The position numbers and the translations under genes are program-made. The notes under the pieces were generated by a model that was not told where the DNA came from, did no database searches, and saw nothing but the letters and a program-made list of their open reading frames with translations. Positions 17,515 to 27,340 of a DNA stretch of 50,957 nt are shown here, piece by piece (within the stretch, counting starts at the first letter, position 1; each line of letters begins with the position of its first letter). The stretch is from Acidobacteriaceae bacterium (lineage in GTDB: Bacteria; Acidobacteriota; Terriglobia; Terriglobales; Acidobacteriaceae), in contig CAJCIM010000096.1 of NCBI GenBank assembly GCA_903970395.1, forward strand, positions 1-50,957, written 5' to 3'.

Positions 17515-19528
17515 AAATATGTTCTCGCCGTCACGTCTCCGAGGCTCTGGTTGATCGAACATCCGACACTTTACTCCGTGCGTACAGTCGTGAAGCGTAA
17601 CGGCATCATGCTCGATGCTGTGTACGACACGGTGCGGATTTCGTACAATCCGTTTCGATCCCAACACGGGGTTTTACCTGAATGACGAGCCGGTCAAGTT
17701 GACGGGGACCGCGAATCATCAAGATCGTGTCGGAGTTGGCGTAGCAGTGCCGGACTCACTGTGGGATTTTCGTCTTCGCCGTCTGAAGGAGATGGAGTCG
17801 AACGCCTATCGGGCGGCCCACAATGCGCCTGCAGCGGAGTTTCTGGATGCCGCCGACCGACTTGGCATGTTGGTCATGGACGAAAATCGTAACTTCGGAG
17901 CTTCACCGGAGCCCATAAGGCAGTTGCAGTGGGAGATTCGGCGCGATCGGAATCATCCCAGTGTGATCTTGTGGTCTGTCTTCAATGAAGAGCCTTCTCA
18001 GGGAACTGAGATGGGTTACGAATTGGTGCGGCGCATGAGTGCTGCCGTGAAGGATCTGGACACAACTCGCGCCGTGACCGCGGCACAGAGCAATTCGGAC
18101 CTGAATCCCATCAACGCTTCGCAGGCGGCCGATGTGGCCGGATTTAACTACGTTTATCGGGACTTTGACCAGTATCACATGCAGAACCCACAGAAGCCGA
18201 TGTTCAGTTCGGAAGACACCTCGACGGTAATGACACGCGACGAGTTTGTGACGAAGAAGAAGGAGTCTGTTCTCGACTCATATTACGATCAGGTCCTGCC
18301 CTGGGGACTATCGCACCGGCTTGCATGGAAGGAAGTAGACACCCGTCCATTTATCGCCGGCACCATGGTGTGGACCGGATTCGACTATCGTGGCGAGCCA
18401 CAGCCGCTCTCCTGGCCTACAGCCGGATCGTCTTTTCGGCATTATGGATCTCTGCGGCTTCCCGAAGGCGGCGTATTGGATTCATCAGGCGCAGTGGATT
18501 CAGGACCGACCGCTGGTGCATATCGTCCCGCATTGGAACTGGGCTGGCAGCGAAGGGAAGCCGATCAAAGTGATGGTAACCTCCAACGCCAACAGCGTTG
18601 AGCTGGTTCTCAATGGAAGAGCGGTCGCGAATGGTCCAGTGGACACATATGAAATGGCTACGTTTGAGGTGCCATATGAGCGTGGCCGATTCGAAGCCAT
18701 TGCCAGCAAGAATGGCAAGGAGGTGGCACGGTTCGCAGTAGAAACGACCGGCGCTCCCGCAGCGATACGCCTCGTTCCTGATCGCACAAGTCTTGTGGGC
18801 GATGGTCAGGATGCCGAGCCGGTAACGATCGAAGTAGTCGATGCGCAGGGACGGGTAGTTCCTTCGGCGGATGACGAGCTACAGTTTCGGTCGAAGGTCC
18901 TGGAGCAATCATCGGATTGAATAATGGCGATCCCACCAACCATCAGCCTGAGAAGGGCACCCAGCACAGAGTTTTTCATGGTTTAGCACAGCTGATTGTG
19001 CAGACCAAAGCCGGGGAACGCGGCCCCATAATACTGCGGGCAACGGGCAGCAATCTACTAAGTGGTGAGGTTGTCCTGGATTCGCTTGCGACCCCGTCCC
19101 GTCCGGCAGTCCCTGAATTGTCCAACCCACCGCTGGCGATAGTTGGCTGGAAGCGGTCGCCAGTGACCGAATCTACGCAAGATCCGAACCAGCAGACGCT
19201 TGAGACTGACATGAATAGTTGGAGCGATGCACACCCCGGCGCTTGGCTCCCGCCATTTCGACGAGGTCGCTACGCCATCTATCGTGCCCATTTCACCCCG
19301 CGAGTTGCCACGTAGCATTCAGGCGGGAGTCTGGTGCTGCGCGATGTTATAGGCAAGTCGCAGGTCTGGATCGATGGCAAGATGGTTGCGGAACGCACAA
19401 GTGCGGAGAAGGCAGATATGGTCGTTCCGCTAATATCTGGTACTGGACAACGGACGGTGAGCATATTGATTGAAGCTCCGGCTGCCGATGAACCGGCGGG
19501 GCTTGGCGGTGTCGCCACCGTAGAGTAA
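17515..19528 (+). pseudogene. GH2 beta-galactosidase pseudogene, 5' truncated and frameshifted
   Basis: Consecutive fragments of one glycoside hydrolase family 2 enzyme are spread over three frames. SPRLWLIEHPTLYSVRTVV lies near 17530. The catalytic barrel is 17650-18440 (FDPNTGFYLNDEPVKLTG, the acid/base region WSVFNEEP, and the candidate nucleophile Glu in KPMFSSED). GIMDLCGFPKAAYWIHQAQW follows near 18440, then a DUF4982-like segment and IIGLNNGDPTNHQPEKGTQH near 18910. A C-terminal piece spans 19316-19528. Frame changes fall near 17650, 18440 and 18900, and a stop at 19313-19315 breaks the last part. The N-terminal sugar-binding domain is absent. At least four lesions make it non-functional. 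Confidence 0.85.
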
Positions 19529-19754
19529 GTGTAGGTTTCAGCAAGATAAGCGAGAAGAATCTCCGTTCAGCAACACGCAGTCACATGGGTTTTCCGCCAA
19601 ACTATGGGTCGTCCGTTCCCGTCAGGATCAGACACTTGTAGCCGTAGCATAGGCTCCAATGAGCCGCCCTCAGCAGTCGTAAGTAAAGCAGCGGTGACTC
19701 TGATACAAGAGTGCATACACTCCCCTCTTCAAAGCGAGAAGACAGCATGAACGG

Positions 19755-20720
19755 TTATGGCCAGTAGTTATCTACCAGGCTTTGCGCCGTGACGAATGCG
19801 GGGGTATGGGTGGCAGCAAGCGACACGCCCCTCAGGAGTTCGAGTACGTCAAGATTGGTCTCATTCTCAGGAATGTAGTGGGGGAGGATGGGATTGAGAT
19901 AGGCGTAGCGACCTGGCAGCATCATGCCTGCGAGGGTGGGGATGAGATTGGTTGAGGTTCCGTTTAGAGAGATGTTCAGGATTGGCGATGGTGTTCCGTT
20001 GATAAGGAGATGAGGAACGTTGTAAGGATTGTCGGGGTCGCCCGTTTGCCATTGCTGGGCTCCCCAGTTGTTCGTTGCGCTTCCAAGGTGATTTGCCATG
20101 AAGCCTGTGCCGAAGCAGATAACAACGATATCAGTCGGGTCAATACCGGAGTTAATGGCCAAGGCGATCGCCGCGAGTGTGGGGTCATGGTTAACGAAGG
20201 CGCCATCTACGAGGCCATGGTAGTTGCCAAACCGATGGGCGCCAAACATACCTGGCATGGCCGATGTGGCGACGACCGCATCCGCGACCTTGGTGTCGGC
20301 AACGTTTGAACCTGGAAAATTGTGAAGGAGGAGCGGTTTCCAGGGAGTGCCCTCCTGGCCGACTTCGAAGGTAGTGAATAGAACTCTTTGACCAAGATCG
20401 CTGAGTTTCTGGAGCCCGTATTTCGCGTACATGCCCGCAGCAAAGAGCTCTATAGGATAAGCAGGCTTGGTGGGATCGCCGCCGTCGAAGTGGTCCGCGT
20501 AGAACGAACGGTCGGTAGTGAGATAGGTCTGGATGATCTCTTGCGGGCTTTCCCTATTGGCTAGAGCGGCTATGATGGTGCCGCCGGTAGAGGTTCCGGC
20601 CAGCATGTTGGCGCCCGAGATGACATTGGGGAATTGCTCAGCGAGCGCATTCAACATCGTAGCGGAGGCTAGTCCACGGATGCCCCCACCGACAAACGAC
20701 AGAATCGTAAAGCTACTCAC
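19755..20720 (-). CDS. Patatin-like phospholipase
   Basis: A 321-residue patatin-family lipid acyl hydrolase. The oxyanion glycine motif is GGGIRGLAS (residues 11-19), the nucleophile elbow is GTSTG with the catalytic Ser, and the catalytic Asp is in LVDGAFV. No signal peptide or membrane segment is seen, so it is probably cytoplasmic or delivered to a membrane face. GTG 20720 has AGGAGA upstream. It is divergent from the amine oxidase gene, separated by about 940 bp. All catalytic residues are intact despite decay of the neighbouring GH2 gene. Its substrate is unknown. Confidence 0.9.
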   Translation of the reverse strand: MSSFTILSFVGGGIRGLASATMLNALAEQFPNVISGANMLAGTSTGGTIIAALANRESPQEIIQTYLTTDRSFYADHFDGGDPTKPAYPIELFAAGMYAKYGLQKLSDLGQRVLFTTFEVGQEGTPWKPLLLHNFPGSNVADTKVADAVVATSAMPGMFGAHRFGNYHGLVDGAFVNHDPTLAAIALAINSGIDPTDIVVICFGTGFMANHLGSATNNWGAQQWQTGDPDNPYNVPHLLINGTPSPILNISLNGTSTNLIPTLAGMMLPGRYAYLNPILPHYIPENETNLDVLELLRGVSLAATHTPAFVTAQSLVDNYWP

Positions 20721-21661
20721 GTTGGTTCTCCTGTTGATGCTGCCCGGTCAGTTGGAACGGGGTGATGTGGGTGGAATGATTGCACAGTTGCAGCAGAGAT
20801 GAAGCGCTTACCTTGGTCTCATAGCTTATGTGGACGCAGAGTCCAAACCATGAAATTCATAACATGAATTGGGTAGATATTTGGAAATTCCAATAAGATT
20901 TAATGGAATATTCGATCCCCAAAATGGGACTTAGTGGCCATGATAAAGATCGAGCATAGGTAACTTCTTTTCATCCGGCGGAGCAGATGCCGCTCAATAG
21001 GGTGTTATAAACGCCTTGGAGTCCATACTGCATTCATTTAACAACTAAAACATCGACCGTGTGGGTTCACCCCTCGATGAAATTTTATTTGTTGTCGAAG
21101 AAAAATACTTGACGCGTTATCGAAGGTAGCTATACAAACAAGCGAAGCTGCTTGTGAAGCACACCAAACGCTGAGTAGTCCGTGTGGAGTCACATGAATA
21201 GATTTGGGCCCAAGATCGTCCAGAAGTTTCATATCCCCTTGCAGGGCTTCCGCGCCATCCTGCAGCCAGTCGTTGATCTCCAACACTCGATAGTCTCCAG
21301 CCTACCGTGCGCCCTGCACGTGTCGTGGTCGGCGACAAAACTTCAGATCGTAGATTCCATCCCCTCCTTGGTCTACGAGGAAGTGCTTCACACGCCGCCT
21401 GCATGCCGTGGGTTACATGCTGTGAAGATGCGCGGATCACCGATTTCCAGCATCGTCACCCCGCGCCTCCGGATAGCCTTCCCGGCGCAATGGACAACTG
21501 TATTTTTAATCAATTTTGCTGCTCAACAACTCTGATCCTGTTCGGTTGCCGTTGTTCTCTTCTAGATACCGCAAACCAAAACTTGATCTCCAATGGCGAT
21601 TCGGCCAGGTGGTCACAGTGAATTCATTCTTATTTACAACTCTCTTGAAAGAGGACTCGCC
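20721..21661. other. Gene-poor island stretch, no supported gene
   Basis: The stretch between the patatin and amine oxidase genes looks AT-richer than the flanks, especially 20850-21130. It contains overlapping frames of 80-117 codons on both strands (for example 21182-21535 plus and 21117-21440 minus), none with a recognisable domain or a convincing ribosome site. Some may be relics of a lost gene. It must contain the promoters of the two divergent neighbours. Confidence 0.5.
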
Positions 21662-23587
21662 GTGGCAAACTATGTAATCGTCGGAGCTGGACCTTCTGGC
21701 CTTTATACCGCCTACAAACTTCTTACATCGGGCAAGCTGCAGCCTGCCGATACAGTCCAGATCTTCGAGTGGAGTGAGCGACCCGGTGGACGCATCTTCA
21801 CGTACACCTTCCCTGAACCACCTGAATGGAAGGAGCAGGGACTTTATGTCGAACTTGGCGGGATGCGGTTCGCGGCAGACCCAAACTTCCCAGAGCTTCC
21901 AGCTACCAAATGCGAGGGCCACGTTCTTGTACAAAGCATGATTCTCCAGCTCGGATTGCAGGAGAAAGTTCGCGAATTCCAGGAATCCTCGAACCGTCTT
22001 TACTACCTGCGCGGTACCAATGTGTACGAGAATACCCTGACTCCTCAATCGACCTACCGATTGCCGTATGGTTTTACCAAGCAGTTCTTCGACTTCATCG
22101 GACAAATTCAGCAACCGCCTCCCACCAAACCCTGTACCCCTATCACGGCGGACAACATACTTGGTCAGATTGCGGCGAATTTCGCCCCGGATCTGGGTGG
22201 CACCAATACAGATCGTAAGCGGTGGTGCCAGTATTACGCGACCGGAAAGGTACCATCCGGGTCGGCAACCCTCGCTTTTCCTGAGGGAACACCCATCCAC
22301 GACATAGGCTACTGGAATCTGCTCTACGACCAACTCGGTGATGAAGGCTTTGACTACTCTGCTGATGGCACCGGTTATACGTCCAACGTTATCAACTGGA
22401 ACTCCGCAGATGCGATGCAGGCCAATAACGATTACGGTTCCGGTACCAGCTATAAACGGATCGACGGAGGCTACAGTGTGCTCTTCACTGCGATGGCAGC
22501 GGCTATCGAGCAGTTTGGAAAGCAGACCGGGGGGCAGACCGGGGAAGGGCGGCATCATGCAGGAGGTATGCCTCCGGAAGAATTGCCCCCACCGGTAGGA
22601 ACTCCTCCTCCTACGGCAGGAACAATTAATTACGGTCAGCGGCTCATCTCGCTCGAAGAATCTGCTGACGGCACCCAAACCTACTGCACCTTCGCCAACG
22701 AGCGTGGAGAAGAGTCGGCCGTCACGGCGGATTACCTATTCCTCGCTATGCCGCGCCGCTCCCTGGAGATTGTCGCTGAAGGATGCTCGGATAACTACAT
22801 GCTCAACCGACCAGAGGTAAAGCTCTGGCTTGAGTCTTCAATCGATCAACCCGCCATCAAGACAATCATGGTCTTCGATGAGCCATGGTGGAGCAGCCCT
22901 GCCTGCGCTTATCCGCCCAATCTGGGATGGCCGGCCGATGCCCCTCAGCCTCCGCCGGCTGCGGGGCAGCAAGTCGGAGGAGCGACCATCACAGACCTCC
23001 CGCTCAGGCAGGTCTACTACTTCGGCAACAACATTACCAATGGCCCGGGAAATCAAGGCGGTCCCTATGTTCTGCTCGCCAGTTACGACGACATGAACTA
23101 CTCCGACTTCTGGCGTCAGGTTGAAGTATCGGGCGATTACACTGTCCCTCCTTCTTCTATCCGCCAACCGCTTCACGGCCCGACCCAACTCGATCCGAAG
23201 TCCGCGCTCTCACAATTGCTGCTCAAACAGCTTGCGGACATCCACGGAATTCCTGTCGAAGGAGTTCCGTTGCCCAGCGCGGTTTATTTTCAGGATTGGG
23301 GGCAAGACCCCTTTGGGGGTGGATACCATGGCTGGGCCGCTCATTACAACATCTGCAAGGCTATGGACAACGTGCGTGCACCATACGCCAAGATTTTCGG
23401 CAACAACAAGACGAAGACTTACATTATCGGTTCCTGCTACTCATTCGACCAGGCATGGGTTGAGGGTGCGTTCTGTACCGCGCAGTCAGTCCTCGAGGAC
23501 TTTTTTGGCTTGCCGGCCGATCCTTACGCCGGGGACTATCACCTTGTTTGCACTCCGTCTGACGAGGGTAATTCCCTAAAGTCATAG
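21662..23587 (+). CDS. FAD-dependent amine / L-amino-acid oxidase
   Basis: A 641-residue flavin amine oxidase. The N-terminal Rossmann motif YVIVGAGPSGLYTAYKL (GxGxxG at residues 8-13) is followed by EWSERPGGRI (GGR at 42-44). YVELGGMRF follows, as in L-amino-acid oxidases, and the C-terminal FAD/substrate motif is SFDQAWVEGAF near residue 600. Enzymes of this group oxidise amines or amino acids with O2, releasing H2O2 and ammonia. A Pro/Gly-rich insertion lies near residues 298-320. GTG 21662 is chosen because AGAGGA precedes it and the Rossmann strand starts at once. No signal peptide is seen. It is the first of three co-directional redox genes. The substrate is unknown. Confidence 0.88.
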   Translation: MANYVIVGAGPSGLYTAYKLLTSGKLQPADTVQIFEWSERPGGRIFTYTFPEPPEWKEQGLYVELGGMRFAADPNFPELPATKCEGHVLVQSMILQLGLQEKVREFQESSNRLYYLRGTNVYENTLTPQSTYRLPYGFTKQFFDFIGQIQQPPPTKPCTPITADNILGQIAANFAPDLGGTNTDRKRWCQYYATGKVPSGSATLAFPEGTPIHDIGYWNLLYDQLGDEGFDYSADGTGYTSNVINWNSADAMQANNDYGSGTSYKRIDGGYSVLFTAMAAAIEQFGKQTGGQTGEGRHHAGGMPPEELPPPVGTPPPTAGTINYGQRLISLEESADGTQTYCTFANERGEESAVTADYLFLAMPRRSLEIVAEGCSDNYMLNRPEVKLWLESSIDQPAIKTIMVFDEPWWSSPACAYPPNLGWPADAPQPPPAAGQQVGGATITDLPLRQVYYFGNNITNGPGNQGGPYVLLASYDDMNYSDFWRQVEVSGDYTVPPSSIRQPLHGPTQLDPKSALSQLLLKQLADIHGIPVEGVPLPSAVYFQDWGQDPFGGGYHGWAAHYNICKAMDNVRAPYAKIFGNNKTKTYIIGSCYSFDQAWVEGAFCTAQSVLEDFFGLPADPYAGDYHLVCTPSDEGNSLKS

Positions 23588-23729
23588 GAGACGGGCCTTC
23601 GCTGTCTGAACCGTTTTCCCACCAAGAAAACGGCATTCTGTCGAATCGTCCGGCCTAGAACATCTCAGGAAATGGCGCTTAATTTTCTTGAGGCAATACC
23701 AGCGCAACCATCTCAGGAGAGATGAAAAG

Positions 23730-24938
23730 ATGATCGCTTCCGATGAGTACGACGTCATCGTCATTGGAGGTGGCCCGATCGGGCTTTCCTCCGCCTACCA
23801 TCTCAGCAAACGACGCGCACGAACACTGCTGCTTGAGCAGTTCACCTTCGTCAACCAACTCGGCAGTTCTGCTGGTGTCTCTCGTCAATTTCGAATTCCC
23901 TACCCGGAACAGTACATGGTGAAGCTGGTCAAGCAGTCCATCCACTTCTGGGATGAACTGCAGTCGCTAACCTCCGTTCCTCTGCTGGATACGGTAGGGA
24001 CTCTCTGGTTCGGTGATCCATCGGTCCATACTTCCGAGGGCAACATCGCAGAGGCGGAAGCCGCTCTGAAGGCAGAAGGCGTTTCTTACACCTCTCTTGA
24101 TCGCAAGGCTCTCGAGCAGCAATATCCCTTCAGGAACTTGCCAGAGCCCTATGTAGGGCTCTTCCAGGCGCAAGGGGCGAGCATCAATCTGCAGGCGACC
24201 ATTGAAACCCTCTTGGCTTCTAACCAGAACTCGGTCCATACCACAATGAAGAGCAATGCCCCTGTGACAGACATCGTTCGCACAGATGGCAAATTTCATG
24301 TCACCACTCCGCTTGGAGTTTTCTCTGCCGCAAAACTTGTCCTTACTCCCGGTCCCTACGCCAACAGCGTCTTTCACCTGCTCGGCTTTCATATCGAAGC
24401 CACCTACTGGAACATGGCCAGCGCCTTTTATAAAGTGCAAGGTCCACCCGTGAAGTACCCTACCTGGTTTGTATTCCAGCAACCTAATGGCGAAAACGGC
24501 AACGAGTTTTACGGCTTTCCTGAGGTCAGTTGGAACTATCCCGGTTATATTCGCGTAGCCTCCGACTTCGTGATCAAGCCACTTGATTCACCCGAACAGC
24601 GCACCTTCGTCCCAAATCCTCGGGAGCTCGCCTTTACTGCGGACTGGGTGCGCCAGCACATGACTGGCCTCAATCCCGTACCCGAGTTCACGTCCACTTG
24701 CCTGGTTGCGCTCAGCAAAATCAAGAACAAAGAGCTACTCATCGACTTCGCACCCCCTAGCGTTCCTGGCAATAAAGATGTGGTTCTCTATGCTACCGGT
24801 TGGGCGGGTAAGTTCGTCCCGATTCTGGGCCGCATCCTCTCAGACCTCGCACTGGATGGCCGCACCGATTTCGATATCTCTAATTTTCAAACAGGCTACA
24901 AATACTTCAAGGTCTTTGATAGAGCAACAGGTCAATGA
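23730..24938 (+). CDS. Sarcosine oxidase-like FAD oxidoreductase
   Basis: A 402-residue FAD oxidoreductase of the monomeric sarcosine oxidase / N-methyltryptophan oxidase (DAO) superfamily. It has YDVIVIGGGPIGLSSAYHL (GGGPIG at residues 13-18), SSAGVSRQFRIPYPE (the SRxxR-like segment that holds flavin) and ATGWAGKFVPILGRILSDLAL at the C-terminus. Cys324, in STCLVALSK, aligns by pattern with the cysteine that binds FAD covalently in sarcosine oxidase. These enzymes demethylate or oxidise secondary amines and give H2O2. ATG 23730 has AGGAGA upstream. It follows the amine oxidase by 142 bp and is probably co-expressed with it. The substrate is unknown. Confidence 0.88.
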   Translation: MIASDEYDVIVIGGGPIGLSSAYHLSKRRARTLLLEQFTFVNQLGSSAGVSRQFRIPYPEQYMVKLVKQSIHFWDELQSLTSVPLLDTVGTLWFGDPSVHTSEGNIAEAEAALKAEGVSYTSLDRKALEQQYPFRNLPEPYVGLFQAQGASINLQATIETLLASNQNSVHTTMKSNAPVTDIVRTDGKFHVTTPLGVFSAAKLVLTPGPYANSVFHLLGFHIEATYWNMASAFYKVQGPPVKYPTWFVFQQPNGENGNEFYGFPEVSWNYPGYIRVASDFVIKPLDSPEQRTFVPNPRELAFTADWVRQHMTGLNPVPEFTSTCLVALSKIKNKELLIDFAPPSVPGNKDVVLYATGWAGKFVPILGRILSDLALDGRTDFDISNFQTGYKYFKVFDRATGQ

Positions 24939-25086
24939 TCCGTCGCCTGCACAGGGAAGTTGTCAGTTCCCTGTGACAACTTCGAAGTGTAAGGGCTGCC
25001 GTCTTCGGGTACCAGTCTCTTTGCTGCAAGGCGCTGTGTAATGCATATCAGAACCTCCACTTCAATGAGTTATGGAGATACGCGGC

Positions 25087-27183
25087 ATGGAAAGTCTGAG
25101 AAACATCACCCGCATTACCTTCCTGCTTATCCTTTGCATTTCCACCTATATTTCCTCTGGCGCGCAGGCCCCCGTCTTCCAGCCGTCGATTGATATAGAT
25201 CAAACGAAGCTGTTGCAGAGCTGCTTGATCGCCACCGACACGGGCTGCCACTACTCGTTGAAGGATGTTCTGCGCTCAGGCGGAGACTTCTGGACGACAC
25301 CATTCCAACCGTATGACCCGGTGGCAAAAACAGGCGACGGCTACGGGGAAGGTGTGAACGGCCCCCGAGCGCTCCAGCGCAAGGTCTTCAATCCCAATCC
25401 CAACACCAAGAACTATCCCTACCTGCGGTTGAACGGCCTCGATTCGCAGAGTTGCTTTGAGTGCCACAACTCTACGGGTAGCTATACCATCAACAAGAAT
25501 ATCGACGCGCGCGGCGCAATGATGCGCAAACCTTACGGGGTGGCTGGGTCTGCAGGCAGCAACAGCAACGCGTTTATCAACCCGTTGTATCCGGATCTGC
25601 AGACGCTCTTTATCCGAAACCCGCCAGCAGTGTTTGGCAGCGGTTATCAGCAGGCGGTTGGCGATGAGATGACCGATGAACTGTTTGTGCAGCGCGACCT
25701 GGCGAGATTAAAAGCAAAACTCTCTCCAGGCACGCTTGTGACGCAAAAACTCTCGGCCAAGTTCGTCTCCTTCGGAACGTTTACAACCATTTACACCGCC
25801 CATAGCCAAGCTAAAGTGATCGCCGACCCGAATACTTGTCCAGCGGCAAGTAACGCCATCAACATCGGTGGTAAAGATGGATATACCGATGACGTAACGA
25901 AGGTGGAGGGTGTCTCCTGCGATCTCGTAATCCGGCCCTTTCAGTGGAAGGGCGTTTCGTCCAGCCTGCGTCACTTTGTGCGCGACGCGCTGGACTTCCA
26001 CTTTAGTATGCAGGCGTTCGAGAAAGTGGCTATGTGTGACTGCGATGGTGATGGCAAAGGCACGCCAGCGACGGATCCCGAGGTGACCATCGGCCAGGTG
26101 ACCGCTATGGTCGCGTTTGTCGGAATGACACGACCGCCCGTTCAACTCACGATGTCCTCTTCGGCACAGCAGGGCGCATTTATCTTTTCGGGTATCCCTT
26201 TGGTAGTGCCCCAAGCGCTACCCATCAATATGTGCGCGCGGTGCCACGTAGTGAACCTGCCGCTCTATACACCGAAGATGCTGGTTGAATGGCCAACCAA
26301 CGCTATCGATGAGAGCGCGCCACCGATTGATCCAGACAATCCGGCTACATGGCCTGTCTCGCCATCAAGCTGCCCGAATGGCGTACCAAGCGGTTCGACT
26401 ACCTGTCCTATGGAGTCCGCCTACGGAGCAGGCACGACGGAAGCAAAGGGGCGTTTCAAAAACCTGGGCGCCCTGGTAACTCCCTCCATCTCGTCGGAAA
26501 GTCTGTCGGTGGTGAAGAGGTACGAAGCCAATAGGACTGCCCTGGATGCTGAGCCAAACTTGTCGGCCTTGGCCGTCAGCGGATCAACACAGATGGAAGC
26601 ACTCATCCGTCGCCTTCGTGCCCCCCTCGTTGCAAAGCGACCGAATGCGTTCACTAAAGGCTTGTCGACCGGGGACACCGCCACAGTGGTCGGGCAGGAC
26701 TATGTCATTCCGCTTACCTTACTCGACTCTGATGTCACCGCTGATCAACTGCCGCGATTGCCCGAGTACAGCTCAGGTGGCACCGTTCATGTCCCGTTGT
26801 TCAGCGACCTGAAACGCCACAATATGGGCAGCGCGCTCTCTGACCCCGTTGGGACGATTCCCGGTGGATCGTCGCCTATCCCCACACAGGGAACGGATGT
26901 GAACGGCATCGTCACTACAGCGCAGGAGTTCATGACGCGGCCGCTCTGGGGTGTTGCGGATACCGGGCCGTGGCTGCACGATGGCCGTGCGCTTACGTTG
27001 CGGGACGCCATCCTGATGCACGGTGATTCGAAAACTGGTGGAGGCAGCGAGGCAGCTCCAGTCATCGACGCCTTCGAAGCCCTCGCTCCGTCAGATCAGC
27101 AAGCGGTTATCGACTTCCTTCTGACGCTTCGTCTACCACTACCCGGTAACGTCGATCCATCTGCGGTGCCAAGCCAGCCGTAG
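25087..27183 (+). CDS. Exported di-haem cytochrome c oxidoreductase
   Basis: A 698-residue exported protein with a Sec signal peptide (ITFLLILCISTYISS, cleavage after SSGAQA likely). Two CxxCH haem sites are present: CFECH at residues 123-127 and CARCH at 383-387. The C-terminal block RPLWGVADTGPWLHDGRALTLRDAI is typical of di-haem peroxidases of the CCP/MauG and DHOR (DUF1111) groups. An Asp-rich CDCDGDG segment may bind calcium. It is longer than usual for either group. ATG 25087 is chosen because GGAG lies upstream; ATG 25072 is in frame. It is third after the two flavoprotein genes and would act in the periplasm. Confidence 0.85.
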   Translation: MESLRNITRITFLLILCISTYISSGAQAPVFQPSIDIDQTKLLQSCLIATDTGCHYSLKDVLRSGGDFWTTPFQPYDPVAKTGDGYGEGVNGPRALQRKVFNPNPNTKNYPYLRLNGLDSQSCFECHNSTGSYTINKNIDARGAMMRKPYGVAGSAGSNSNAFINPLYPDLQTLFIRNPPAVFGSGYQQAVGDEMTDELFVQRDLARLKAKLSPGTLVTQKLSAKFVSFGTFTTIYTAHSQAKVIADPNTCPAASNAINIGGKDGYTDDVTKVEGVSCDLVIRPFQWKGVSSSLRHFVRDALDFHFSMQAFEKVAMCDCDGDGKGTPATDPEVTIGQVTAMVAFVGMTRPPVQLTMSSSAQQGAFIFSGIPLVVPQALPINMCARCHVVNLPLYTPKMLVEWPTNAIDESAPPIDPDNPATWPVSPSSCPNGVPSGSTTCPMESAYGAGTTEAKGRFKNLGALVTPSISSESLSVVKRYEANRTALDAEPNLSALAVSGSTQMEALIRRLRAPLVAKRPNAFTKGLSTGDTATVVGQDYVIPLTLLDSDVTADQLPRLPEYSSGGTVHVPLFSDLKRHNMGSALSDPVGTIPGGSSPIPTQGTDVNGIVTTAQEFMTRPLWGVADTGPWLHDGRALTLRDAILMHGDSKTGGGSEAAPVIDAFEALAPSDQQAVIDFLLTLRLPLPGNVDPSAVPSQP

Positions 27184-27211
27184 TCCGCTTGTGGTGTGAA
27201 TGGCCCAGCTC

Positions 27212-27263
27212 TCCCACGCCGAGATATTATCCGTGCCGCGTTGATTTGCGGGTCGGCGTGGGA
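27212..27263. repeat. 11-bp inverted repeat after the di-haem gene
   Basis: TCCCACGCCGA (27212-27222) and TCGGCGTGGGA (27253-27263) form a perfect 11-bp inverted repeat with a 30-base spacer, 28 bases after the di-haem cytochrome stop. No T-run follows. It could be a factor-dependent terminator or part of the island's right end, since the tRNA remnant lies 85 bp further on. Confidence 0.45.
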
Positions 27264-27340
27264 ACACTAAGGATTTCGATAGCTCGTTTTCCGCAGTTTT
27301 GTGTCCGTAAGTATTGTGCTAACGTATGGAAGATTCGTTG

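Noticed and set aside
17041-17667. A complete integrase of 208 residues
   Set aside because: Only the C-terminal catalytic half is recognisable; the upstream part of the frame is antisense to the GH2 fragment.
19755-20720. Patatin as a CBASS or similar anti-phage effector
   Set aside because: No nucleotidyl cyclase, ubiquitin-like or sensor gene lies nearby, so nothing but the lipase family supports it.
21662-24938. LodA/LodB-type quinone amino-acid oxidase pair
   Set aside because: The first protein has a clear FAD Rossmann motif and LAAO signatures, and the second is of the sarcosine oxidase type; neither matches LodA or LodB.
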